In this document: one piece after another, positions 17,536 to 26,582 of the stretch
Position numbering within the stretch: the first letter of the stretch is position 1
Layout: each line of letters starts with the position of its first letter
NCBI RefSeq assembly: GCF_900103585.1
Contig: NZ_FNHV01000012.1
Location: forward strand, 124,001 to 188,000
Direction of reading: 5' to 3'
DNA: 64,000 nt
Source of the DNA: Streptomyces sp. cf386
Lineage (GTDB): Bacteria > Actinomycetota > Actinomycetes > Streptomycetales > Streptomycetaceae
The notes under the pieces: model-generated
What the model was told of the DNA's origin: nothing
Database searches by the model: none
Seen by the model: the letters and a program-made list of their open reading frames with translations, nothing else
Position numbers and translations under genes: made by a program

Positions 17536-20204
17536 TTGGCCGTTTCCGCCACGAGCCGCTCGACGGCGTCGACCGCGTCGCCGATGGCGGCCGGGTTCTG
17601 GCCGCCGCCCTGGGCGACGTCCGGCTTGCCGCCACCGCCGCCGCCGAGGGTCTTGGCCGCCGTACGGACCAGGTCACCGGCCTTGAGGCCACGCTCGCGA
17701 GCGGCCTCGTTGGTGGCGATGACCGTGAGCGGCTTGCCGTTGTTGACGGTGAACAGGGCGACCACGGCAGCGCGTCCGCCCTGGATACGTCCACGCACGT
17801 CGAGGACCAGCTTGCGCAGGTCGTCGGCGGTGGTGCCGTCCGGGACCTGGCCGGTGACGACGGCGATGCCGTTCACGTCCTTGGCGGACTCGGCGAGACC
17901 GGCGGCGGCCTGCAGCACCTTCTCGGCGCGGAACTTCTCGATCTCCTTCTCGGCGTCCTTCAACTTGCCGAGCATGGCGGAGACCTTCTCGGGCAGTTCC
18001 TCCGAGCGGCCCTTGAGCAGTTCGGTCAGCTGGTTGACGACCGTGTGCTCACGGGCGAGGAAGTTGTACGCGTCGACGCCGACGAGGGCTTCGATACGGC
18101 GGACACCCGAGCCGATCGACGACTCACCGAGCAGCTTCACCAGGCCGAGCTGGGCGGTGTTGTGCACATGCGTGCCGCCGCACAGCTCCTTGGAGAAGTC
18201 GCCGATGGTCACGACGCGCACCCGGTCGCCGTACTTCTCACCGAACTCGGCGATGGCGCCCTGCTTCTTGGCCTCGTCGATGCCCATGACCTCGGCGCGC
18301 ACGTCGAGGTCGCGGGAGAGCACCTCGTTGATCTTCTGCTCGACGTCGGTCATCACGGCCGTGGGAACGGCGGACGGCGAACCGAAGTCGAAGCGGAAGC
18401 GGCCCGGCTGGTTCTCGGAGCCGGCCTGTGCGGCCGTCGGACCCAGGGCGTCGCGCAGGGCCTGGTGGGTGAGGTGGGTGGCCGAGTGGGCGCGGGCGAT
18501 GGCCTTGCGGCGACGGTCGTCGATCGAGGCGTGGGCCTTGGAGCCGACGGTGACCTCGCCGACCTGGACGACGCCCTTGTGGACGTACACACCCGGGACC
18601 GGCTTCTGACAGTCGCGGATCTCGATCACGGCACCGGAATCGGCCTTGATCCGGCCGGTGTCGCCGATCTGGCCGCCGCCCTCGGCGTAGAACGGGGTGC
18701 GGTCGAGGACGATCTCGACCTCGTCGCCTTCGGTGGCGGCCGGGGAGGAGGCGCCGTCGACGAGGATGCCGACGATGGTGGACTCGCCCTCGGTGTCCGA
18801 GTAGCCGATGAAGTCGGTCTCGCCGACCTTGTCGGCGATCTCACGGTAGGCACCGGCGCCGGCGTGGCCGGTCTTCTTGGCCTGGGCGTCGGCCTTGGCG
18901 CGCTCCCGCTGCTCCTTCATCAGGCGGCGGAAGCCGTCCTCGTCCACGGAAAGGCCCTGCTCGGCGGCCATCTCCAGGGTGAGGTCGATCGGGAAGCCCC
19001 AGGTGTCGTGGAGCAGGAACGCCTTGTCGCCGGGCAGGACGGCGGAGCCGGCGGCCTTGGTGTCGCTGACGGCCGTGTCGAGGATGTTGGTGCCGGCCTT
19101 CAGCGTCTTGAGGAAGGCGTTCTCCTCGGCGAGGGCGACCTTCTCGATGCGCTCGCGGTCGGTGACCAGTTCGGGGTACTGCTGGCCCATCATGCCGATG
19201 ACGACATCGACCAGGTCCTTGACGACCGGACCGGTCGCGCCGAGCAGACGCATGTTGCGGATGGCACGGCGCATGATGCGGCGCAGGACGTAACCGCGGC
19301 CCTCGTTGCCGGGGGTGACACCGTCGCCGATGAGCATCACGGACGTACGCATGTGGTCGGTGACCACGCGCAGGGAGACGTCCGAGGCGTGGGCGTCGCC
19401 GTAGGCCACACCGGTCAGCTCGGTGGCCTTCTTGATGACGGCCATGGAGGTGTCGATCTCGTACATGTTCTGCACGCCCTGCAGAATCATGGCGAGTCGC
19501 TCCAGGCCCAGGCCCGTGTCGATGTTCTTGCTGGGCAGTTCGCCGAGGATCTCGAAGTTGTCCTTGCCGATGCCCGCGCCGCGCTCGTACTGCATGAAGA
19601 CGAGGTTCCAGATCTCCACGTACCGCTCGTCGTTGACGGCGGGGCCGCCCTCGACGCCGAACTCGGGGCCGCGGTCGTAGTTGATCTCGGAACAGGGGCC
19701 GCAGGGGCCGGGGACGCCCATGGACCAGTAGTTGTCCTTCATGCCGAGGCGCTGGATGCGCTCCTTCGGCACACCGACGACCTCGTGCCAGATGCGCTCG
19801 GCCTCGTCGTCGTCCTTGTAGACGGTGATCCAGAGCTTCTCCGGCTCCAGGCCGTAACCACCTTTGTCCTGGGGGCTGGTGAGCAGCTCCCAGGCGTACT
19901 TGATGGCGCCTTCCTTGAAGTAGTCGCCGAAGGAGAAGTTGCCGCACATCTGGAAGAACGTGCCGTGCCGGGTGGTCTTGCCGACCTCTTCGATGTCCGG
20001 CGTGCGCACGCACTTCTGCACGCTGGTGGCGCGGTCGAACGGCGGCTTGACCTCACCCAGGAAGTAGGGCTTGAAGGGCACCATGCCGGCCGGGACGAGG
20101 AGCAGAGTCGGGTCGTCCGCGATGAGCGACGCCGAAGGGACGACGGTGTGCCCGCGCTCCTCGAAGAAGCTCAACCAGCGGCGGCGAATCTCGGCCGACT
20201 CCAT
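17532..20204 (-). CDS. alaS: Alanyl-tRNA synthetase
   Basis: The 890-residue class II synthetase charges tRNA-Ala and edits misacylated Ser and Gly. The catalytic core is at the N-terminus (RRRWLSFFEERGHTVVPS; RHGTFFQMCGNFSFGDYF). The editing domain zinc motifs HSATH and CGGTH are intact, and the C-terminal C-Ala region carries GGGGGGKPDVAQGGG. The start ATG shares one base with the upstream stop (TGATG). No truncation is seen. Confidence 0.97.
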   Translation of the reverse strand: MESAEIRRRWLSFFEERGHTVVPSASLIADDPTLLLVPAGMVPFKPYFLGEVKPPFDRATSVQKCVRTPDIEEVGKTTRHGTFFQMCGNFSFGDYFKEGAIKYAWELLTSPQDKGGYGLEPEKLWITVYKDDDEAERIWHEVVGVPKERIQRLGMKDNYWSMGVPGPCGPCSEINYDRGPEFGVEGGPAVNDERYVEIWNLVFMQYERGAGIGKDNFEILGELPSKNIDTGLGLERLAMILQGVQNMYEIDTSMAVIKKATELTGVAYGDAHASDVSLRVVTDHMRTSVMLIGDGVTPGNEGRGYVLRRIMRRAIRNMRLLGATGPVVKDLVDVVIGMMGQQYPELVTDRERIEKVALAEENAFLKTLKAGTNILDTAVSDTKAAGSAVLPGDKAFLLHDTWGFPIDLTLEMAAEQGLSVDEDGFRRLMKEQRERAKADAQAKKTGHAGAGAYREIADKVGETDFIGYSDTEGESTIVGILVDGASSPAATEGDEVEIVLDRTPFYAEGGGQIGDTGRIKADSGAVIEIRDCQKPVPGVYVHKGVVQVGEVTVGSKAHASIDDRRRKAIARAHSATHLTHQALRDALGPTAAQAGSENQPGRFRFDFGSPSAVPTAVMTDVEQKINEVLSRDLDVRAEVMGIDEAKKQGAIAEFGEKYGDRVRVVTIGDFSKELCGGTHVHNTAQLGLVKLLGESSIGSGVRRIEALVGVDAYNFLAREHTVVNQLTELLKGRSEELPEKVSAMLGKLKDAEKEIEKFRAEKVLQAAAGLAESAKDVNGIAVVTGQVPDGTTADDLRKLVLDVRGRIQGGRAAVVALFTVNNGKPLTVIATNEAARERGLKAGDLVRTAAKTLGGGGGGKPDVAQGGGQNPAAIGDAVDAVERLVAETAK

Positions 20205-20554
20205 CAGTGGTCCTCGTTTCGGTTGTACGAGTACGTCGTCCTGTCGACGTACTTCGGGTTGTTGCGGTTCTCGATGGCGGCGAACCGCCGGGGTGCGGGG
20301 AGTTCATGGTCGACGGGGGCGTTGAGCCCGAGCGCGTCGCCCAGTTCCTCCTCCCGCTGGGCCATGTTGTCGCGGACGTCGAGCGCGAAGTCCACCGCGC
20401 GGTCCTTGAGCCGGTGACCGGCCTCGATCGCCTTGTTCGCCGCGGTCGCGGCGAGGCTCTCGGGGGTCAGCTGCTTCAGCTTCCGATTGACCTTGGTGGT
20501 GGCCCACACACCGGCGGCGACGCCCGTGGTGAACCAGAACGTACGGCGGAACAT
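20204..20554 (-). CDS. Small conserved actinobacterial membrane protein upstream of alaS
   Basis: From the ATG at 20554 it is 116 residues. An N-terminal hydrophobic stretch (TFWFTTGVAAGVWATTKV) is followed by a helical region (about 25-85) rich in Ala, Lys and Glu. It resembles the DUF6167-type proteins found between a DUF948 gene and alaS in streptomycetes. The stop shares a base with the alaS start. Function is unknown. The longer frame that runs upstream to 21106 covers the neighbouring DUF948 gene in another frame and is not real. Confidence 0.8.
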   Translation of the reverse strand: MFRRTFWFTTGVAAGVWATTKVNRKLKQLTPESLAATAANKAIEAGHRLKDRAVDFALDVRDNMAQREEELGDALGLNAPVDHELPAPRRFAAIENRNNPKYVDRTTYSYNRNEDH

Positions 20555-20562
20555 GCTGGGTC

Positions 20563-21021
20563 TCAGTCCCTCTTTCCGCGGAGGTTTCGCTTGTCCCGTC
20601 GCGCGGCCGGGACCGTGCGGCCCACGATCACGGTACGCCGGGGCTCCTTGGCGGGCACGTCGTCCTTGCGGCCGCCGCCGAGGGCCCGGCGCACGCCGTA
20701 GCCGAAGGCTGCGACCTTGACCAGGGGGCCGCCGAAGGTGGAGGCGACGGTGGTCGACAGGGCGGAGGCGTTCGACGTGACCTCCTGGACGTCGGAGGCG
20801 ATCGCGTCGACCCGGTCGATCTGGGTCTGCGCGGAGCGCACCGCCGTGGAGGCCTCTGCCAGGAGCGGGACGGCCTGGTCGGTCACATCCGCGACGAGCT
20901 TGGTGGTCGCCTTGAGCGTCTGGGCCAGCCTCGCCAGCGCGACGGCGAGGAAGGAGACCAGGATCGCCCAGAAGACGGCCACCAGGATCCCGGCAACCTC
21001 TCCACCGGACACTGTGTGCAC
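20563..21021 (-). CDS. DUF948 membrane protein
   Basis: The protein is 152 residues from the GTG at 21021, or 149 from the GTG at 21012; neither has an ideally spaced ribosome binding site (AGGGAG is nearby). One N-terminal membrane segment (EVAGILVAVFWAILVSFLAVALA) is followed by a long helix with heptad-like spacing (about 33-95), then a basic tail. This is the DUF948 architecture, a family with methyl-accepting-like coiled coils and no known enzymatic role. It is the first gene of the alaS run, separated from rpsD by a terminator. Confidence 0.82.
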   Translation of the reverse strand: MHTVSGGEVAGILVAVFWAILVSFLAVALARLAQTLKATTKLVADVTDQAVPLLAEASTAVRSAQTQIDRVDAIASDVQEVTSNASALSTTVASTFGGPLVKVAAFGYGVRRALGGGRKDDVPAKEPRRTVIVGRTVPAARRDKRNLRGKRD

Positions 21022-21151
21022 CCGCTCCCTGAAACGTGCCTCTACATCGGTCTACATCGAAAAAGTCGTGCACCGAGCCTATCGCGCCGGGGGTGGCGCG
21101 CTGCACCGGATCGGCGCCTGCGCGAGGCCGAGTTGCCGCGGGGCAAGCGAA

Positions 21152-21194
21152 AGCCCGCCGGCTCCCCCACCCGGAGGCGGGGAGACGGCGGGCT
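21152..21194 (-). terminator. rpsD terminator
   Basis: A two-part stem, AGCCCGCCG/CGGCGGGCT (21152-21160 with 21186-21194) and CTCCCC/GGGGAG (21162-21167 with 21179-21184), lies 32 bases after the rpsD stop. Only a short TT follows on the minus strand. Confidence 0.8.
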
Positions 21195-21225
21195 CAGGCG
21201 CAGAAGTCCTACGGCCGCTGAAGGA

Positions 21226-21840
21226 TCAACGGGCGTAGTACTCGACGACGAGCTGCTCGTCGCAGATCACCGGGATCTCCTTGCGGTTCGGCTCACGGTC
21301 CAGGCGGAACGCCAGGGCCTTGAGGTTCACCTGGAGGTAGCGCGGGGTCTCACCCTCGGGGGCGAAGCCGCCCTCGCGGGCGATGGAGAAGAGGGTCTTC
21401 TCGCGGCTGCGCTCACGGACCATCACGACGTCGTCGGGACGGACGCGGAACGACGGCTTGTCGACCTTGCCACCGTTGACCTCGATGTGGCCGTGGACGA
21501 CCATCTGACGGGCCTGGTAGATGGTGCGGGCGATGCCCGAACGCAGGACCAGGGCGTCGAGACGACGCTCGAGCTCGATGATCAGGGCCTCGCCGGTCTT
21601 GCCCTGAACCTTGGAGGCACGCTCGTAGGCGCGGACGAGCTGACGCTCGGACACGTCGTACTGAGCACGCAGACGCTGCTTCTCCAGCAGACGGACCTTG
21701 TAGTCCGAGTTCTGCTTGCGGCCACGGCCGTGCTCACCCGGCGGGTAGGGACGGGCCTCGAAGTACTTGACGGCCTTCGGGGTCAGCGCGATGCCGAGGG
21801 CACGCGACTTCTTGACCTTGGGGCGGGACTGGTTCGCCAC
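21226..21840 (-). CDS. rpsD: 30S ribosomal protein S4 (zinc-independent form)
   Basis: S4 nucleates assembly of the 30S 5' domain. The GTG at 21840 follows AAAAGGAAAAGAA and gives 204 residues. The S4 RNA-binding domain (RRLDALVLRSGIARTIYQAR; VVHGHIEVNGG) is intact. The N-terminal segment, which in many S4 proteins carries a four-Cys zinc cluster, has no cysteine here (ANQSRPKVKKSRALG...YPPGEHGRG), so this is the C-minus form. The gene stands alone, outside the usual rpsM-rpsK-rpsD-rpoA operon, with its own leader and terminator. Confidence 0.96.
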   Translation of the reverse strand: MANQSRPKVKKSRALGIALTPKAVKYFEARPYPPGEHGRGRKQNSDYKVRLLEKQRLRAQYDVSERQLVRAYERASKVQGKTGEALIIELERRLDALVLRSGIARTIYQARQMVVHGHIEVNGGKVDKPSFRVRPDDVVMVRERSREKTLFSIAREGGFAPEGETPRYLQVNLKALAFRLDREPNRKEIPVICDEQLVVEYYAR

Positions 21841-22142
21841 TTCTTTTCCTTTTCCTCTTTCGGCTGCCTCAGGGGTTACGGGAGGTCGCATCCGCAGCCG
21901 GGGAATCCCGTCAGGTCCGCTAGGGACTTGCCGGGTAGCCGCTCCCCTGGTCTGGGCACATACGTGCAGCACACGAACGGCCCACCGACCGGTCCCGGAA
22001 CTCCGGGTGGTGGTGGGCTGCCCGCGACACCTACAACGGTGCGCGACGCTCCTGGATCAACAGATCCGGCTGGTTGTCCCGCCTGAGGCGCCGACCGGAG
22101 TCGGACACGGGACTCAGCACTGCGAGCGATTCTACAGGCTGC
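21841..22142 (-). promoter_or_regulatory. Long structured region upstream of rpsD
   Basis: This 302-base stretch has no gene. It contains an inverted repeat at 21980-22018 (GCCCACC/GGTGGGC, enclosing CCCGG/CCGGG) and a TAGAAT -10-like element close to the rarA stop, which would make a leader of about 280 bases. S4 is a known translational autorepressor in other bacteria, so this could be an autoregulatory leader. The structure is seen; the control is inferred. Confidence 0.45.
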
Positions 22143-23498
22143 TCAGGAGCGCTTGCGACCGAGGTTCTTTCTGGTCCACTCCACGGCGTCCGCGTACCGC
22201 GCCTCCGCGCCGTGCCGGGTCGGGCTGTAGTACTCGCGGTCCTTGAGGGCGTCCGGCGCGTACTGCTGGGCGGCGATGCCCTCGGACAGGTCGTGCGGAT
22301 ACACGTACCCCTGGGCGTGCCCGAGCTTGGCTGCGCCCTTGTAGTGGCCGTCGCGCAGGTGGGGCGGGACAGGGCCGGCCAGTCCCTTGCGTACGTCCTC
22401 CAGGGCGGCGCCGATCGCGGTGGTGGCGGCGTTGGACTTGGGGGCGAGGGCGAGGGCGATGGTGGCGTGGCTGAGGGTGAGGGCGGCCTCGGGGAAGCCG
22501 ATCATGGCGACGGCCTGGGCGGCGGCGACCGCGATCGGCAGGGCGTTCGGGTCGGCGAGGCCGATGTCCTCGCTGGCGGAGATCATCAGGCGGCGGGCGA
22601 TGAAGCGGGGGTCCTCGCCGGCCTCGATCATCCGGGCCAGGTAGTGCAGGGCGGCGTCGACGTCGGAGCCGCGGATGGACTTGATGAGGGCGCTGGCCAC
22701 GTCGTAGTGCTGGTCGCCGTCGCGGTCGTACTTCACGGCGGCCCGGTCGACCGTCTCCTCCAGCGTCTGGAGGCCGATCTCCGTCTCGCCCTTGTCGAGC
22801 GCCGCCCCCGCGGCTGCCTCCAGGGCGGTCAGGGCACGGCGGGCGTCACCGCCGGCGATGCGCAGCAGGTGGGCCTCGGTGTCCTCGGGGAGGGTGACGG
22901 CGCCCTTGAGGCCGCGTTCGTCGGTGAGTGCGCGCTTGAGAAGGCCGCGGAGGTCGTCGTCGGTGAGGGGTTCGAGGGTGAGCAGGAGGGAGCGGGAGAG
23001 CAGGGGGGAGATGACCGAGAAGTACGGGTTCTCGGTGGTCGCCGCGATCAGCGTCACCCAGCGGTTCTCGACGGCCGGCAGGAGGGAGTCCTGCTGGGCC
23101 TTGCTGAAGCGGTGGATCTCGTCGAGGAAGAGGACGGTCTCCTTGCCGTAGCCGCCGGTGGCGCGGCGGGCGCCCTCGATGACCGCGCGGACCTCCTTGA
23201 CCCCGGCGGTGATGGCGGAGAGTTCGACGAAGCGCTTGTTGGTGGCCTTGGAGACGACGTACGCCAGGGTGGTCTTGCCGGTGCCGGGCGGGCCCCACAG
23301 GATCACCGAGGACGGTCCGGCGGGGCCGCCACCGGACTCGCCGACGAGTCTGCGCAGCGGCGAGCCCGGCTTCAGCAGATGCTGCTGGCCCACCACCTCG
23401 TCCAGGGTGCGGGGGCGCATGCGCACCGCCAGGGGACTCCCCGCGGGGTCGTTCTCCTGGCGTTCTTCTGCGGCGGCGGTGAACAGGTCGGGCTCCAC
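22143..23498 (-). CDS. rarA: Replication-associated recombination protein A (MgsA/RarA)
   Basis: This clamp-loader-like AAA+ ATPase acts at stalled forks. The 451 residues contain the ATPase core with Walker A GPPGTGKTT, Walker B LFLDEIHRFSKAQQD and sensor ATTENPYF, then a C-terminal tetramerisation domain (SDVDAALHYLARMIEAGEDP; GLADPNALPIAVAAAQAV). The N-terminal SSB-interacting region is short (MEPDLFTAAAEERQ). It sits between rpsD and a VKOR gene with small gaps. Confidence 0.95.
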   Translation of the reverse strand: MEPDLFTAAAEERQENDPAGSPLAVRMRPRTLDEVVGQQHLLKPGSPLRRLVGESGGGPAGPSSVILWGPPGTGKTTLAYVVSKATNKRFVELSAITAGVKEVRAVIEGARRATGGYGKETVLFLDEIHRFSKAQQDSLLPAVENRWVTLIAATTENPYFSVISPLLSRSLLLTLEPLTDDDLRGLLKRALTDERGLKGAVTLPEDTEAHLLRIAGGDARRALTALEAAAGAALDKGETEIGLQTLEETVDRAAVKYDRDGDQHYDVASALIKSIRGSDVDAALHYLARMIEAGEDPRFIARRLMISASEDIGLADPNALPIAVAAAQAVAMIGFPEAALTLSHATIALALAPKSNAATTAIGAALEDVRKGLAGPVPPHLRDGHYKGAAKLGHAQGYVYPHDLSEGIAAQQYAPDALKDREYYSPTRHGAEARYADAVEWTRKNLGRKRS

Positions 23499-23554
23499 GC
23501 TGGAAACCCTAAATCACCGCACTGACAATCCCGCCGGGCCCCGGGATGCCGGGC

Positions 23555-24211
23555 TCAGCCGGTCCAGAAGTCCCACCAGCGGGTCAGGACCAGCATGCCG
23601 ATGATGCCGATGTGCAGCACGGGCAGGACCCAGGTGAACTCGCCGAAGAAGCTCTTCAGCCAGTTCGGCGCGGGCAGGAAGCCGCCTCGGATGTTGAACG
23701 ACGTCACGTACCAGAACATGATGATCGTCGCGACCCAGGCCAGCGAGCACCACAGGCACAGCGCGTTGATCCGGTACAGCGACTGGAACATCAGCCAGGC
23801 GCAGAAGCCGACGCCGAAGAGGGTGCCGGCGTTGAAGGTCAGCCAGTACCAGCGCGGGAAGCGGGCGCGGCCGAGCAGGCTCATGCCGACGGCGATGACG
23901 ATGCCGTAGGCGACGAGGCCGAGCATCGGGTTGGGGAACCCGAAGGCGGCGGCCTGCTTGCTCTCCATGACGCTGCCGCAGGAGACGATGGGGTTCAGGC
24001 TGCAGCCCGGCGTGAACGTCTTGCCCTCGACCTTGGCCTCGAGCAGCTTGAACTTGTCGATCGTGATGACCCAAGCGGCAAGCAGTCCCGCCGCGCCGGT
24101 GATCACCAGCATCAGGGCGAACGCACGGCTGCCGCCCACCGACTGCGGCGCCGCCTCGGCACGCTCCGGCTCGGGCTCGGTGGAGACGTCTTTGACTGTC
24201 GTCTTGCTCAT
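23555..24211 (-). CDS. Vitamin K epoxide reductase family (VKOR) protein
   Basis: Bacterial VKOR proteins reoxidise a DsbA-like partner with quinone and so support disulfide formation outside the membrane, replacing DsbB in actinobacteria. The ATG at 24211 gives 218 residues with an N-terminal cytoplasmic tail and about four to five membrane segments. The two cysteine pairs are Cys70/Cys78 (loop) and Cys152-Leu-Trp-Cys155 (CXXC). No thioredoxin domain is fused. Possible clients here include the four-Cys secreted protein at 31582-31983. The 209 bases to hisS hold the hisS terminator and this gene's promoter. Confidence 0.92.
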   Translation of the reverse strand: MSKTTVKDVSTEPEPERAEAAPQSVGGSRAFALMLVITGAAGLLAAWVITIDKFKLLEAKVEGKTFTPGCSLNPIVSCGSVMESKQAAAFGFPNPMLGLVAYGIVIAVGMSLLGRARFPRWYWLTFNAGTLFGVGFCAWLMFQSLYRINALCLWCSLAWVATIIMFWYVTSFNIRGGFLPAPNWLKSFFGEFTWVLPVLHIGIIGMLVLTRWWDFWTG

Positions 24212-24358
24212 CACGCCGATTCCGTCACTTGAGAGTTGGACCTTCTCCGGGCACGCACATTGTGCCGTACACGCACGCGTGCCCGCCGTTCGCGGGACAT
24301 AAGCAAAGGCACGTGACTGAGTAAAGGCGTTCGGTTCAGGACACCGCCGAGAAGGAAA

Positions 24359-24388
24359 GGGGGCGAGGACCGCGCGGTCCCCGCCCCC
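24359..24388 (-). terminator. hisS terminator
   Basis: A 15-bp stem with one A.C mismatch (24359-24373 with 24374-24388, very tight loop) lies 33 bases after the hisS stop. Confidence 0.7.
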
Positions 24389-24420
24389 GAAATCAACGCC
24401 GGAATTCAGCGCTCCGGAAA

Positions 24421-25683
24421 TCAGCCCAGCCGGGCTTCGAGCTCCGCCACGATCTCGTTGACGCCGACGGCCGACTGCTCGCCGGACTCCATGTCCTTGA
24501 GCTGTACGACGCCCTCGGCGAGGTCGCGTTCGCCGGCCACGATCGTGTAGCGGGCGCCGCTGCGGTTGGCGTTCTTCATTGCGCCCTTGAGGCCCTTGGC
24601 GCCGTAGGAGAAGTCCGCCGCGATGCCGACCTTGCGCAACTCGGTGACCTTGGCGAACAGCACCCGGCGGGCCTCCTCGCCGAGCGGCACCGCGAACACG
24701 CTGGTGGACGACGGGAGTTGGAGTTCCACGCCCTCCGCCTCCAGGGCGAGCACCGTGCGGTCGACGCCGAGCGCCCAGCCGACGGACGGCAGCGCGGGGC
24801 CGCCGATCATCTCGGACAGCCCGTCGTAACGGCCGCCGCCGCCCACCGCGGACTGGGAGCCCAGACCGTCGTGGACGAACTCGAAGGTCGTACGCGTGTA
24901 GTAGTCCAGGCCGCGCACCAGCCTCGGGTCGTCCTCGAAGGAGACACCCGCCGCCGTGATCAGTTCGCGGACCTCCTCGTGGTACGCCTTGCAGGCGTCG
25001 CAGAGGTAGTCGCGCAGGAGCGGGGCGCCGGTGAGCTGCTTCTGGACCGACTCGCGCTTGTCGTCCAGCACCCGCAGCGGGTTGATGTCGACGCGGCGAC
25101 GCGTGTCCTCGTCCAGGTCCAGAGCGCGCAGGAAGTCCTGCAGGGCCGCTCGGTAGACCGGGCGGCACTCCTTGTCGCCCAGGCTGTTGAGCAGGATCCG
25201 GAAGTCCCTGAGGCCGAGCGAGCGGTAGGCCTGGTCGGCCAGGATGATCAACTCGGCGTCCAGCGCCGGGTCCTCGGCGCCGATCGCCTCGGCGCCGACC
25301 TGGGAGAAGTGCCTGTAACGGCCCTTCTGAGGGCGCTCGTAGCGGTAGTAGGAGCCCGAGTACCAGAGCTTGACCGGGAGGTTGCCCGCCTTGTGCAGGT
25401 TGGCCTCCAGGGCCGCGCGCAGGACCGAGGCCGTGCCCTCGGGGCGCAGGGCGAGCTGATCGCCGCCCTTGGTCTCGAAGGCGTACATCTCCTTGGTCAC
25501 GATGTCGGTGGACTCGCCCACGCCGCGTGCGAACAGCTCGACGCTCTCGAAGCCGGGCGTCTCGATGTAGCCGTAACCGGAGTTGCGCAGCGGGGCCGCG
25601 ATCGCCTCACGGACCGCCAGGTACTTGGCGGAGTCCGGCGGGATCAGGTCGTACGTGCCCTTGGGGGCCTTGAAGGTGCTCAC
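24421..25683 (-). CDS. hisS: Histidyl-tRNA synthetase
   Basis: This class II synthetase is 420 residues from the GTG at 25683 (VSTFKAPKGTYDL). Motif 2 (LRPEGTASVLRAALE), the histidine-specific motifs LVRGLDYYTRTTFEF and GGGGRYDGL, and the C-terminal anticodon domain are present. The upstream frame extension to 25839 overlaps the hydrolase gene and is not used. It is 11 bases downstream of that gene. Confidence 0.96.
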   Translation of the reverse strand: MSTFKAPKGTYDLIPPDSAKYLAVREAIAAPLRNSGYGYIETPGFESVELFARGVGESTDIVTKEMYAFETKGGDQLALRPEGTASVLRAALEANLHKAGNLPVKLWYSGSYYRYERPQKGRYRHFSQVGAEAIGAEDPALDAELIILADQAYRSLGLRDFRILLNSLGDKECRPVYRAALQDFLRALDLDEDTRRRVDINPLRVLDDKRESVQKQLTGAPLLRDYLCDACKAYHEEVRELITAAGVSFEDDPRLVRGLDYYTRTTFEFVHDGLGSQSAVGGGGRYDGLSEMIGGPALPSVGWALGVDRTVLALEAEGVELQLPSSTSVFAVPLGEEARRVLFAKVTELRKVGIAADFSYGAKGLKGAMKNANRSGARYTIVAGERDLAEGVVQLKDMESGEQSAVGVNEIVAELEARLG

Positions 25684-25694
25684 GGAAGGTCTCG

Positions 25695-26402
25695 TCACAT
25701 TCCTCGTCGGGGAGCTTCCTGTGCTCCCAGGCCGGCGGCCACCTGCCGCAGATACGGGTTGGTGGCGCGCTCCTGGCCGATGGTCGTCTGGGGGCCGTGG
25801 CCGGACAGCACCACGGTCGAGTCGTCGAGCGGCAGGCACACGCGGGCCAGCGAGTCGAGGATCTCGGCCATGTCACCGCCGGGCAGGTCGGTGCGTCCGA
25901 TGGAGCCGGCGAACAGCAGGTCGCCCGAGAAGAAGACCGGCGGGATGTCCGCCGCCTCGGGCAGGCCGAAGGTCACCGACCCCTTGGTATGGCCCGGCGC
26001 GTGCGCGACGGTCAGCTCCAGGCCGGCCAGATCCAGCTTGGCGCCGTCGGTCAGCTCCTTGACGTCGTCCGGCTCCCCGATGGTCAGCTCGCCCATCAGC
26101 TGCATGCCGATGGAGCGGCCGAGCGCCTTCTCGGGGTCGCTCATCATGTACCGGTCCTCGGGGTGGATCCAGGCCGGTACGTCGTGTGCGCCGCACACGG
26201 GGACGACCGAGGCCACGTGGTCGAGGTGGCCGTGGGTGAGGACGACGGCGACGGGCTTGAGCCGATGCTTCTTCAGCGCTTCCTCGACTCCGGGGGCCGC
26301 TTCGTGGCCCGGGTCGATGATCACGCACTCCTCGCCGGCGGCGGGGGCGACGAGATAACAGTTCGTCCCCCAGGCCCCGGCGGGGAACCCGGCAATGAGC
26401 AC
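25695..26402 (-). CDS. Glyoxalase II-like metallo-beta-lactamase-fold hydrolase
   Basis: The GTG at 26402 with AAGGA seven bases upstream gives 235 residues (VLIAGFPAGAWGTNCYLV). Two-metal ligands are visible: THGHLDH, the His in APGHTKGS, Asp in GDLLFAGSIGRTD, and the His in LSGHGPQT. This subfamily resembles hydroxyacylglutathione hydrolase, but streptomycetes use mycothiol, so the thioester substrate is uncertain. The gene is conserved upstream of hisS in actinobacteria and diverges from the cyclophilin gene across 180 bases. Confidence 0.9.
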   Translation of the reverse strand: MLIAGFPAGAWGTNCYLVAPAAGEECVIIDPGHEAAPGVEEALKKHRLKPVAVVLTHGHLDHVASVVPVCGAHDVPAWIHPEDRYMMSDPEKALGRSIGMQLMGELTIGEPDDVKELTDGAKLDLAGLELTVAHAPGHTKGSVTFGLPEAADIPPVFFSGDLLFAGSIGRTDLPGGDMAEILDSLARVCLPLDDSTVVLSGHGPQTTIGQERATNPYLRQVAAGLGAQEAPRRGM

Positions 26403-26582
26403 GATCGTCCTTCGTTTGTGTCGACACAGGTGGTTTGTCGGCGGGCTCCGCCTGACGTCAGAGCCTACCGGCGCTGCCGATCCCTCAGCGAACCCATATA
26501 CGGTACGGGGCACACGCAGGCGATCGGCTCAATGAACGCACGCGTGCCGGTCGACACTTACGACGCATGAGGAGAGAACCCG

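Noticed and set aside
17409..20417. A 1,002-residue plus-strand frame opposite alaS
   Set aside because: It mirrors alaS codon structure and has no recognisable domains or ribosome binding site.
20204..21106. A 300-residue frame upstream of alaS
   Set aside because: Its first part is the DUF948 gene read in another frame; the real gene starts at 20554.
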